Assembly: GCA_019115225.1 (NCBI GenBank)
Contig: DXEA01000108.1
Location: 1-37,491, forward strand
Length of the DNA: 37,491 nucleotides
Source of the DNA: Candidatus Evtepia faecigallinarum
Lineage (GTDB): Bacteria; Bacillota; Clostridia; Oscillospirales; Oscillospiraceae
Reading direction: 5' to 3'
The position numbers were made by a program, and so were the translations under genes. Shown one piece after another: positions 30,372 through 37,491 of the stretch (positions are counted from its first letter, which is position 1; the number at the start of each line of letters is the position of its first letter). Under the pieces are notes generated by a model. The model saw only the letters and a program-made list of their open reading frames with translations, had not been told where the DNA came from and did not search any database.

Positions 30372-30518
30372 TTATTGTTGTGCCGGGGTGGCTGCCTTGT
30401 TCCGCTCCATCCGGTTGATGAGCTCGATCCATTTTTGCGTGAACTGCGCTTTGGACGTCGTGCTTTCGCCGCCTTTGAACACACTGCAAACGCGCTTCAC
30501 CGGTTCCCGGTTTTCCAT
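30372..30518 (-). CDS. Small element-encoded protein (48 aa)
   Basis: MENREPVKRVCSVFKGGEST, then KAQFTQKWIELINRMERNK, 48 residues. AAAGGGGGG lies 6 nt upstream of this ATG; the track start 73 codons upstream is not supported. It sits 70 bp before the recombinase gene on the same strand, and short proteins of this look often precede recombinases in clostridial elements (recollection). It is basic and helical; it could be a directionality or accessory factor. Function not recognised. Confidence 0.6.
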   Translation of the reverse strand: MENREPVKRVCSVFKGGESTTSKAQFTQKWIELINRMERNKAATPAQQ

Positions 30519-31242
30519 GCGGTACCCCCCTTTCAAAATGGCTGACTCACTATATGAACGACAGCAGGGCCGTGATGACAAAAAAGCGGAACCGCTGTCC
30601 TCGTCCCATCCCACCGGATGAAACACCTTGCGCCGCAAATACCTTGTCGCGCAACGTCTCACCTCCGACACAGGAAGGACGGTCAGCCCGTCCGGCCTGT
30701 TCTGTGCCCATCTTCCAAAATGGGTTCTGACCGGCACGGGCTGCCGTCGCTTCCCTTCTGATGCAATCCATGATGTGCCGTATTCTCAGGCGGCAGGACC
30801 GCCCTACTGCTCACCCCCGGCACGGGAGTATGTGAGCCCGTCCTGGCAGCAGACGCCGGAAAACCAACGGAAGGTGAACCGCGGGTGACTAAGCCGCGCA
30901 CGCCATTCCCATCGTAGTCCACATTGACCCAGCGGGTTCGGGATAGTTCGGTTATCCCCCGTTGAGGGTCTCAGGTCGCGTCCCCGGCGCTGCCGGCACC
31001 GGGTAACAGGTTGGCGGTGGATCGCTCGTGCCTTGGATGGTGCTGGGGAGAACAATATCACCTCCTCTCCCCTCTCCCAGCCCACCGGCAGTCCTGGCGT
31101 CCGCCCCTGTGTCGCTCGCCCCAACGGGTCTTGGAACTCACATACCGAGATGAACGGGCTTGCCCGTTGTTTGTCGAAGTGCAAAGAGACTTAAAAACCT
31201 CTCATTGATTTCCCCGTTGGGAGGGCAGGTTTGAACCGCTTT
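30519..31242. other. 0.7-kb gene-free, structured stretch of the element
   Basis: No ORF here has a ribosome site or a family look; the two minus-strand ORFs (30683-30922, 30804-31184) are proline/arginine/serine-rich and frame-inconsistent. The DNA contains several short hairpins: GGACGG/CCGTCC near 30671, GGGATA/TATCCC at 30940-30958, CCCGG/CCGGG near 30985, AACGGG-CTTG-CCCGTT at 31153-31168. An oriT or a non-coding RNA is possible; neither can be shown. Confidence 0.5.
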
Positions 31243-31695
31243 TCAGGAATTTTCGTCCAACAAAGCCCGCAATTTTTCCAGCAGCGCCTTCTTCCGCCGC
31301 CGAAATGTGGTTTGCGCCAGGTGCAGGGCGGCGCTGGCCTCCCGTTCGGATTTCTCCAGCACATAGAGCTGGTAGATGATTCCCCGCTCCTGGGGGGACA
31401 ATTTGCCCATCAGTTCCTGCATCCAGAGGGACGACACCACCGTCTCCTCCAGCGTGGGACCTTGGGCGGCAAATTGACGGTCCCCTTCCAGCAGGCGGTC
31501 ATAGGAGTCCTCCCGGCTGGGGGTGAAGGTTGCGGTCCGGGCCGCCTGATCGCAGACAAACTTTTCCCGCTTCAGATCATGGAGAAAATATTCCTCCTTC
31601 CGGGCATAGTGGCGATATTCCCGATATACCTCTTCGCTGACGGGCACAGCCTGTCCGTCTATGTAAAGATAGAATTGTTTTTGTTGCTCACTCAT
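31243..31695 (-). CDS. Sigma-70 region-4-like regulator of the element
   Basis: 150 residues from MSEQQKQFYLYIDGQAVPVS, with GGAGG 7 nt upstream. The track start 50 codons upstream runs through the hairpin and is rejected. The N-terminal part (VSEEVYREYRHYARKEEYF) is common in sigma-like proteins of conjugative elements. The C-terminal part LSPQERGIIYQLYVLEKSE then AQTTFRRRKKALLEKLRALL is a region-4-type helix-turn-helix. It probably regulates transfer or excision. Its whole Shine-Dalgarno is buried in an 18-bp hairpin. Confidence 0.82.
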   Translation of the reverse strand: MSEQQKQFYLYIDGQAVPVSEEVYREYRHYARKEEYFLHDLKREKFVCDQAARTATFTPSREDSYDRLLEGDRQFAAQGPTLEETVVSSLWMQELMGKLSPQERGIIYQLYVLEKSEREASAALHLAQTTFRRRKKALLEKLRALLDENS

Positions 31696-31702
31696 AGCGT
31701 TA

Positions 31703-31744
31703 CCTCCGAAAGTTTGAAAAAGTGGATTTTCAAACCCTCGGAGG
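31703..31744 (-). promoter_or_regulatory. 18-bp hairpin sequestering the SD of the sigma-like gene
   Basis: On the minus-strand RNA, CCTCCGAGGGTTTGAAAA, loop TCCACT, TTTTCAAACTTTCGGAGG. All 18 positions pair (16 Watson-Crick, two G-U). The final GGAGG is the only Shine-Dalgarno, 7 nt before the ATG, and pairs with CCTCC. No T-run follows, so this is not a terminator. Two more stem-loops precede it in the leader (31760-31783 and 31791-31815). Confidence 0.75.
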
Positions 31745-31843
31745 CGGAGAGCGGCAGCCGGGACAAAAACGACAATTTTTCCCGCAAATCTCTCTGATTT
31801 CCCTAAAACCAGAGACTTTCCCGCCAATTCGCTGAGCCGCTGC

Positions 31844-31910
31844 AAAAAAGAATCGACGGTATTCTCCGCTGCTCGCCAAAAACGGACGGCGAATCTCTGA
31901 GAATATCGTC
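31844..31910 (-). terminator. Second terminator-like hairpin after the surface protein gene
   Basis: Outer stem GACGATATTCTC/GAGAATACCGTC (11 of 12 pairs) around an inner TCGCC/GGCGA stem, followed on the minus strand by GATTCTTTTTT. Confidence 0.55.
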
Positions 31911-31911
31911 G

Positions 31912-31953
31912 AAAAAAAAGGAAGGCGCAGACAGCACGTCGGCTGTCTGCGCC
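31912..31953 (-). terminator. Main terminator of the surface protein gene
   Basis: Perfect 12-bp stem GGCGCAGACAGC/GCTGTCTGCGCC with a 6-nt loop; on the minus strand it is followed by TTCC and eight T. Confidence 0.92.
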
Positions 31954-31999
31954 TGAAAAATTGATGCTGGAGGGTATCCCCCCGGCGAATTAAACCAAG

Positions 32000-34900
32000 T
32001 TACCTCATCCCATATTCCTCACAGAATCGCATGAGCATGGTGGCCACTTGGGCCCGGGTGGAATTGCCCTGGGGCGCCAGCGTGCTTTCCGTCACGCCCT
32101 CGATGATGCCCGCGCCGCAGGCCCACTGCATGGCGGGGATGGAGTACTCGCTGACCGCCTGGGCATCGGTGTAGGAGAGGATGTTGGTATCCTCGCCCAC
32201 GGACACATCATAGCCCTTGGCCTGGGCATAGCGGTAGAGAATCGTCGCCAACTGTTCCCGCGTGATAGCGTCGTCGGGGCCGAACTTGCCGTTACCGTAG
32301 CCGCCCACAATGCCCTGGGACGCCGCCCAGGTCACGGCGTCAAAGTACCATGCGCCGTCCGCCACATCGTTGAAGGTACCACCGCCACTGGCCGTAGGCT
32401 GGCCCTCCATATTGTAGACGATCTGGCAGAGCTGCGCCCGGGACAGGTCATCATTGGGGCCAAAGAGGTTGTCCCCGTACCCGGCCATCATGTCGTGGCG
32501 GTAGACATAGGCCACGGCGTCCCAATACCATGCGCCCGCTGTCAGGTCGGTAAAGGGCAGCTCATGGCTCTTATCGTCCAGCACAAGGGCGTACTGGCTG
32601 GCGTGGTCAAAGGGCAGGGCCACATTGCCGTCCTCGTCCACCAGGGCGGCGGTCTGGAAGGTCATCGCCCCCGCGCTCTCGTCGTAGCGGTACAGGTTCG
32701 CCCACAGGCCCTCATTTTCCGCGCCCAGGGGGGCTGTCAGCGTCAGGACAAAGCCGAATTCCCCGTCGTGGGCCAGGGTGATCTGCACGGTACCGATCTC
32801 CCCCGTGATGGCGTTGATGAGATCCACGGGGATGGTAGTGGTGTTCATGCTCACGCCCATGTCCAGGTCGGTGAGGACGGCATCCGCCGCAATGTCCAGG
32901 CCGTAGATGGTCCAGTCCACCTCGCCGTCCAGGTGCAGGACCAGCGTCACATCGCGGCCTGACAAGGTCTCAAAGACCTCCTTGTCCAGCTTGGTCTGGC
33001 TTGGCTTGAGGGTGATCTCCACGGTGTCCCCGTCCTTGGCGGCCTTGATCTTGTTGATCAGCTGCTGGCTCACCGTGAGGGTGGGGCGGCCGCCGGAGGA
33101 CACGGGCTCCCATTTGGCCCAGTATGCCACGTCCCCGATGGCGTCGGCGGGGATGGCTGTCACCGGGTCCCCACCCAGTTCTTCATTGTCATACCAGCCG
33201 GCGAAGGTATAGCCCCGGCGGGTGACATCGGTGGGCAGCACCGCGCCCACGCCGTAGGTGTAGCTGGTGACATTCTCCCCCTCGGCAATGGCGCCGCTGT
33301 TGGGGTTGAGGGTGACAGCGTAGGTGTTGACGGTCCACTTGGCATAGTAAATCTTGTTTCCGATGTCGGTGTCGGTGATGGCAGTGACGGGGCTGCCGGA
33401 GAAGTCCGCGCTCTCGTACCAGCCGGCGAAGGTATAGCCCCGGCGGGTGACCTCGGTGGGCAGCGCCGCGCCCACGCCGTAGGTGTAGCTCGTAACGTCC
33501 TTGCCCTCGGCAATGGTGCCATCGTTGGGGTGCAACGTAACGGTATAAATATTGGCCGTCCACTGGGCGGTGAAGGTGGTGTCGGCGGTGATGGTCGCCG
33601 TGGCCCCCGGCTCATAGGTTTTACCGCCGCCACTCCAGAGGAAGGTGTAGCCGGGTTTGATTTCCGTCGCATCAGGGAGGGTGAAGGTGTCGCCGGAGTT
33701 GTAGTAGCCTTTGACCTCGTCCTCAACGGTGACCCGATAGACCGCGCTGTGGGTGCTGGCCAGCACCGGAAAATTGTCCGTGCCCAAGGTCTGCCGCCAG
33801 GGACCGTTTTCCTGCTCACTGTTCAGCAGCCACGCCACCTCGCCGGAGGCGAATTGCTCGGCGGTTTTCTTCTCGGCTCCGGTGGCGTTGCTGTCGTTGC
33901 CGATGCCATTGATGCTGCTATTTATGCCCTCGAGCCAGTAGCAGTTGGAGATGGAGGCGTTGCCGTTGGAGTAAACCTCGTTCCCCCCGCATACGCCGCC
34001 CACATTAACTTTAAAATTGTCGTTTCCGTCGCCGGACACGTTGCCGGTGCTATAACAGTTGGTGATGATGGCGGTGCCGCCGTTGGCGGCATAGTTATAC
34101 CCGCACACGCCGCCCACATCAACAACTCTATCGCCGAATATAGATATAAAATCGCTGTCACCGGACACGTTGCCGGTGCTATAACAGTTGGTGATGATGG
34201 CGGTGCCGCCGTTGGCGGCATAGTTATACCCGCACACGCCGCCGGGAGTGCCACCCGTCACGTTGCCGGTGCTGTAACAGCTGGTGATGGAGCCACCGTC
34301 GTTACTTCCACACACGCCGCCGGGAGTGCCGGCCTCCACGTTGCCGGTGCTGTAACAGTTTGTAATGGAGCTCAGGTTCTCCCCGCACACGCCGCCGGTA
34401 TAGCAGTCCCCATTCGTCACGTTGCCGGTGTTGTAACAGTTGGCAATAGAGCCAGCGTTCTCCCCACACACGCCACCCAAAGTGCAATCCCAACCGGTTA
34501 CGGCGTTGGTGTTGTAGCAGTTGGTGATGGAGCCAGAGCCAAAGTTCCGTCCGCACACACCGCCAGCACAAACGTTACCATCGCCGGCGCCGAACACGTT
34601 GCCGGTGCTGTAACAGCTGGTGATGGAGCCATCGTTCCGCCCGCACACGCCGCCAACATAAATATTAGTGCTGGCTGATTGTTCATCCTCCACAAAGCCG
34701 CTAAAACTGCAGTTTTCAATCGTGCCCAGGTTAACTGCGCACACGCCGCCGACACCATATGCAAAGAAATTTACTCTGGCATCCACCCCCGCATAGCTGT
34801 CTTCGAGCTTGAGATTTTTCACTACACCGCCGGTGCCAATTTGGCCGAACAGACCGGCGTAAAAACTGTTACCCTTGTAATACAGCCCGCGGATGGCGTA

Positions 34901-37291
34901 GCTCTTGCCGTCGAAAGTACCATTGTAAGGAACTATCTCCGTACCAATGGGAGAGGCCCACAGGCGGAACTGGCTGCCGTCACCGTTGAGTTTGAAGTCT
35001 TCCGTCAGCACATTTTGATTGATGGAGATGTCCGCCGTCAGCTCGGCGTCAGCAACGGCGTTTTGTGGCACCTCATTTCCAATAATGCTGCTATCCCCAT
35101 TCACCAGACCCGCAAACCAGTACAGCTGTCCGGCATTGCCGATCTGATAGACGCCGTTTTGCAGGGTGGCCGGTTGGCATACACCGCAGCCACAGAATCC
35201 TTCTGTATCGTAGTGGTGCTCTATGAATTGTTCGTAGCCCTCACCGGTATAGTGTACGATTCCGTGCGTGCTGTCGAGGGTGGGAGAGGGGTCCTTTTCC
35301 GAGCCCTCCAAATTCTGCCGCCATGTATCATTCACCTTTTCACCATTCAGCAGCCACGCCACCTCGCCGGAGGCGAATTGGTCGGCGGTTTTTTTTGCCG
35401 TGGCTTCGCCGTTACCATTGCCAATGCCGCTGCTGGCGGTGTCTTGGAGCCAGTAGCAGTTGGTAATTAATGAGCCGTCACCATAATTGCTAGTGTCCTG
35501 TCCGCACACACCGCCCACATTATCATTACCATTACCGCTCACAGCGCCGGTGTTATAGCAGTTGACGATTGCGCTATTGCTCTCCCCGCACACGCCGCCC
35601 ACATTGCCAGTACCGCTCACAGTACCGGTGTTATAGCAATTGATGATGGTGTCTCCGTCGTTCAACCCGCACACGCCGCCCACATTGCCGCTGCCGCTCA
35701 CAGTACCGGCACTGGAACAGTTGGTGATTCTGGTGGTATCGCCGGCAGTGCTGGAGCCATAGTTCCACCCGCATACGCCGCCCACATTGCCGCTGCCCGT
35801 CACGGTGCCTTCAACCCGACAGTTTTCGATATAGCTATCACCGTCGATATTTGCCCCACACACACCGCCGATATTGACCGTTCCAGTGGTGCTTGTTTTA
35901 CCCGACAGATAGCAGTCTTTCAGTGTGACATTTTTCACCGTGCCGCTTTTAACGCGGCCGAACAGGCCAACATAGACATCGGAATCAGCAACCGTCTCGT
36001 TGATGTCGCAATACAGCCCGAAGATGATATGGTTCTGACCATCAAAAATGCCGGTGTAGGCAACGCTGCCATCCTTGCCGATGGGCGTCCACGCATGTGC
36101 CGGGGACCCGTTGAGTTTGCCGTCTGCCGTCAGCACGTTCTTGTTGATGGTGATGTCCGCCGTCAGCACGGCGTGGGCGGCGGTGTTTTGCGGTGTGCCA
36201 TCGCCCAGCTTGCCATTCACCAGCCCGGCGAACCAGTAGAGCTGTCCAGCGTTGCCGATCTGATAGACGCCGTCGTCCTTCTGTGCGGCCTGATAAAATA
36301 GACCACCGCCTTCTGGGCCGAACCCGTTTTCATACTTTAATTCCACATTTTCATATTTTTGTGTGCTGCTTATAATAACGACAAAACCGTGTGTCTCGTC
36401 TAAGATGGGAGTAGCGTCTCCGCCATTGCCCAAAGTCTGCCGCCACGGACCGTTAATCTGGCCCTGATTCAGCAGCCATGTTACCTCGCCCGAGGCGAAT
36501 TTCTCGGCGGTTTTGGAGGCGACTTCCTCGACTGTGCCTTCGTCGAAGCCAACGCTGCCTCCTGAAGAATCGTTGGCGAGCCAGTAGCAGTTCGTTATCT
36601 TACCATCTATGTAGTCTATCTCTTCTTCGCCGTCATCGTAGGAGTAGCGCCCGTTATACCCGCACACGCCGCCGACATAACTGCCGCTGCCGGTCACGCT
36701 GCCGGTACTGTAGCAGTTCGCTATCGTTCCGCAGTTATACCCGCACACGCCGCCGAGGTTATCGCCGCCGTTCACCGTGCCGCTGAAGCTGCAATTTTCT
36801 ATCCTGCCATACACGTCTATATATCCGCACACGCCGCCGATGTAATTGCCGTTGCCGGTCACAGCGCCGGAGACACTGACGTTCTTCACCATGCCGTCCC
36901 GAAAGTCACCGCCGACATAGCCGAACAGGCCGGTATAGTCGCTGGTGCTGTTGTTAACGTTCAACCCGCTGATGGTGTGACCCTGGCCGTCGAAGGTGCC
37001 GATGTAGGCATTGGATTCGTCTTTGCCGATGGACGTCCACTGGATATCGGCAAGGTCGATGTCCGCCGTCAGCACGGCACAGGCAGAGGTGTCTTGCTGT
37101 GTGTCGGTGCCGATGATGTTCGCATCGCCGTTGACCAGCCCGGCGAACCAGTAGAGCTCCTCTGCGCTGCTGATCTGGTAGGGGTCTTCCGCCGTGCCAG
37201 TGCCCTCAGGGGCCGCCGCCAGGGCGGTGACGGTGAGCAGGCCCAGCAGCAGGCCAGCGCAGAACAGCAGGCGTATCAGTCGTTTTGTCAT
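32000..37291 (-). CDS. Giant GLUG-repeat surface protein with InlB-like repeats and SLH anchor
   Basis: 1763 residues from MTKRLIRLLFCAG (GAAGGAGG 6 nt upstream; the track start 6 codons earlier is less likely). Signal peptide to about residue 26 (TALAAA). Three super-modules follow (about 30-330, 335-700, 705-1185). Each opens with a YQI..A.QLYWFAGLVNG unit, then GLUG repeats of type GGVCGxN...NCYxTGxV (3, 5 and 9 by my count), and closes with KTAxxFASGEVxWLLN. Then come InlB-type repeats (about 1190-1395, YTFAGWY), a linker domain, and three SLH domains (about 1574-1760: AYVYRHDMMAGYGDNLFGP and two more). It is secreted and held on the wall polymer by SLH, probably as an adhesin or structural fibre. 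Confidence 0.9.
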   Translation of the reverse strand: MTKRLIRLLFCAGLLLGLLTVTALAAAPEGTGTAEDPYQISSAEELYWFAGLVNGDANIIGTDTQQDTSACAVLTADIDLADIQWTSIGKDESNAYIGTFDGQGHTISGLNVNNSTSDYTGLFGYVGGDFRDGMVKNVSVSGAVTGNGNYIGGVCGYIDVYGRIENCSFSGTVNGGDNLGGVCGYNCGTIANCYSTGSVTGSGSYVGGVCGYNGRYSYDDGEEEIDYIDGKITNCYWLANDSSGGSVGFDEGTVEEVASKTAEKFASGEVTWLLNQGQINGPWRQTLGNGGDATPILDETHGFVVIISSTQKYENVELKYENGFGPEGGGLFYQAAQKDDGVYQIGNAGQLYWFAGLVNGKLGDGTPQNTAAHAVLTADITINKNVLTADGKLNGSPAHAWTPIGKDGSVAYTGIFDGQNHIIFGLYCDINETVADSDVYVGLFGRVKSGTVKNVTLKDCYLSGKTSTTGTVNIGGVCGANIDGDSYIENCRVEGTVTGSGNVGGVCGWNYGSSTAGDTTRITNCSSAGTVSGSGNVGGVCGLNDGDTIINCYNTGTVSGTGNVGGVCGESNSAIVNCYNTGAVSGNGNDNVGGVCGQDTSNYGDGSLITNCYWLQDTASSGIGNGNGEATAKKTADQFASGEVAWLLNGEKVNDTWRQNLEGSEKDPSPTLDSTHGIVHYTGEGYEQFIEHHYDTEGFCGCGVCQPATLQNGVYQIGNAGQLYWFAGLVNGDSSIIGNEVPQNAVADAELTADISINQNVLTEDFKLNGDGSQFRLWASPIGTEIVPYNGTFDGKSYAIRGLYYKGNSFYAGLFGQIGTGGVVKNLKLEDSYAGVDARVNFFAYGVGGVCAVNLGTIENCSFSGFVEDEQSASTNIYVGGVCGRNDGSITSCYSTGNVFGAGDGNVCAGGVCGRNFGSGSITNCYNTNAVTGWDCTLGGVCGENAGSIANCYNTGNVTNGDCYTGGVCGENLSSITNCYSTGNVEAGTPGGVCGSNDGGSITSCYSTGNVTGGTPGGVCGYNYAANGGTAIITNCYSTGNVSGDSDFISIFGDRVVDVGGVCGYNYAANGGTAIITNCYSTGNVSGDGNDNFKVNVGGVCGGNEVYSNGNASISNCYWLEGINSSINGIGNDSNATGAEKKTAEQFASGEVAWLLNSEQENGPWRQTLGTDNFPVLASTHSAVYRVTVEDEVKGYYNSGDTFTLPDATEIKPGYTFLWSGGGKTYEPGATATITADTTFTAQWTANIYTVTLHPNDGTIAEGKDVTSYTYGVGAALPTEVTRRGYTFAGWYESADFSGSPVTAITDTDIGNKIYYAKWTVNTYAVTLNPNSGAIAEGENVTSYTYGVGAVLPTDVTRRGYTFAGWYDNEELGGDPVTAIPADAIGDVAYWAKWEPVSSGGRPTLTVSQQLINKIKAAKDGDTVEITLKPSQTKLDKEVFETLSGRDVTLVLHLDGEVDWTIYGLDIAADAVLTDLDMGVSMNTTTIPVDLINAITGEIGTVQITLAHDGEFGFVLTLTAPLGAENEGLWANLYRYDESAGAMTFQTAALVDEDGNVALPFDHASQYALVLDDKSHELPFTDLTAGAWYWDAVAYVYRHDMMAGYGDNLFGPNDDLSRAQLCQIVYNMEGQPTASGGGTFNDVADGAWYFDAVTWAASQGIVGGYGNGKFGPDDAITREQLATILYRYAQAKGYDVSVGEDTNILSYTDAQAVSEYSIPAMQWACGAGIIEGVTESTLAPQGNSTRAQVATMLMRFCEEYGMR
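33192..33490. repeat. 74-bp near-perfect direct repeat in the InlB-like section
   Basis: 33192-33265 and 33417-33490, offset 225 bp (75 codons), differ at two bases. They encode SYTYGVGAxLPTxVTRRGYTFAGWY twice. Confidence 0.85.
34032..34243. repeat. Perfect 83-bp direct repeat in the GLUG section
   Basis: 34032-34114 and 34161-34243 are identical over 83 bp at an offset of 129 bp (43 codons). They encode GGVCGYNYAANGGTAIITNC plus the following residues, twice. Identity at silent positions points to recent duplication or gene conversion. Confidence 0.92.
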
Positions 37292-37343
37292 GTCGAACCT
37301 CCTTCGCACTTGCAGAGGGATGCTCCCCTGGTGTCACCCTTCC

Positions 37344-37383
37344 CAGAACGCAAAAATCCCCTCGCAACAGTTTTTTCGTTCTG
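37344..37383 (-). promoter_or_regulatory. Leader hairpin of the surface protein gene
   Basis: CAGAACG/CGTTCTG (7 bp) continued by an A5/T5 helix with one bulge, inside a leader of about 125 nt between promoter and ATG. Role unknown. Confidence 0.45.
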
Positions 37384-37422
37384 TTGTCACATGATTGCCG
37401 CGGGAACACGACCTTTGTCCCT

Positions 37423-37451
37423 ATTATACACGAACAGACCAAAATCGACAA
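37423..37451 (-). promoter_or_regulatory. Promoter of the surface protein gene
   Basis: Minus strand TTGTCG, 17 nt, TATAAT (perfect -10). Confidence 0.8.
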
Positions 37452-37491
37452 ACAGTTTTTCCCCAAAATTGCATACAGACATAGGAAAGCA

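Larger units (their letters stand above)
31696..31999. other. Intergenic region between the surface protein and the sigma-like gene
   Basis: About 300 bp: the structured leader of the sigma-like gene (31703-31815), then tandem terminators (31844-31910 and 31912-31953), then a short tail up to the surface-protein stop. I see no clear promoter for the sigma-like gene in it. Confidence 0.6.

Noticed and set aside
30683-31184. Minus-strand ORFs of 79 and 126 aa in the element
   Set aside because: Overlap each other in different frames, odd composition, no ribosome binding site, no domain look. Treated as non-coding.
30519-31242. Group II intron in the gene-free stretch
   Set aside because: No domain V-like hairpin, no GTGCG start and no reverse transcriptase ORF.
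20806-31866. Shared CGGTATTCTCC in the modA leader and near 31858
   Set aside because: An 11-base match is expected many times by chance within a window of this size; the surrounding sequences do not align.
34000-36900. Possible CRISPR array in the regularly repeated region
   Set aside because: The repeats are in-frame GLUG codons with varying unit length; no constant repeat plus unique spacer pattern and no cas genes.

Overview
The window looks like chromosome from a GC-rich, low-oxygen Firmicute of the gut Oscillospiraceae type (Flavonifractor/Intestinimonas-like). The clues are a DUF6514-type small protein, a sporulation coat gene (cotJC), a TnpX-type large serine recombinase, strict Shine-Dalgarno use (AAGGAGG) and a giant GLUG/SLH surface protein. 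The genus is inference; no search was run.

Layout. (1) 1-2450, minus: branched-chain amino acid ABC transporter, lipoprotein gene livJ then permease livH (cut by the window edge), separated by a perfect 16-bp hairpin. (2) 2460-8634: sbcD-sbcC nuclease pair, ridA and PAP2 phosphatase on the minus strand, with proC on the plus strand. (3) 8701-12979: PRK06851-like P-loop protein, a small DUF6514-like protein, two tRNA-Ser genes under one strong promoter, an AlkD-like repair protein, a YjbR/MmcQ-like protein and a zinc alcohol dehydrogenase. (4) 13059-27290: a molybdenum locus. An eight-gene minus-strand operon runs modA-modB-modC-moeA-(MoeA-like)-moaA-(mobB::moaC)-(mogA::moaE-like). Beside it lie fdhB-like, fdhA and fdhD, then a divergent mobA-like gene. 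Together these take up molybdate, make the cofactor, nucleotide-load it and mature a cytosolic formate dehydrogenase that appears to exchange electrons with NAD(P)H through a NuoF-tail/GltD-type subunit. (5) 27372-28331: XdhC-family maturation protein. (6) 28472-37491: a cotJC gene fragment abutting a large serine recombinase, a 48-aa small protein, a 0.7-kb gene-free structured stretch, a sigma-like regulator and a 1763-aa repeat-built S-layer-type protein. The recombinase end is one end of an integrated element; the other end is not seen in the window.

The observations most worth a second look are RNA switches and a split gene. The modA leader carries three mutually complementary segments (anti-anti-SD, anti-SD, SD). 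The sigma-like gene of the element has its whole Shine-Dalgarno buried in an 18-bp hairpin. The cotJC gene is cut exactly at the recombinase end of the element, as in sigK/skin-type sporulation intervening elements. Smaller oddities are an FdhD without its CxxC, two Moco fusion proteins (one with a MoaE-like tail missing a catalytic lysine), a MoeA-like protein with a four-cysteine tail, and a surface protein with 17 GLUG repeats each carrying a fixed cysteine pair.
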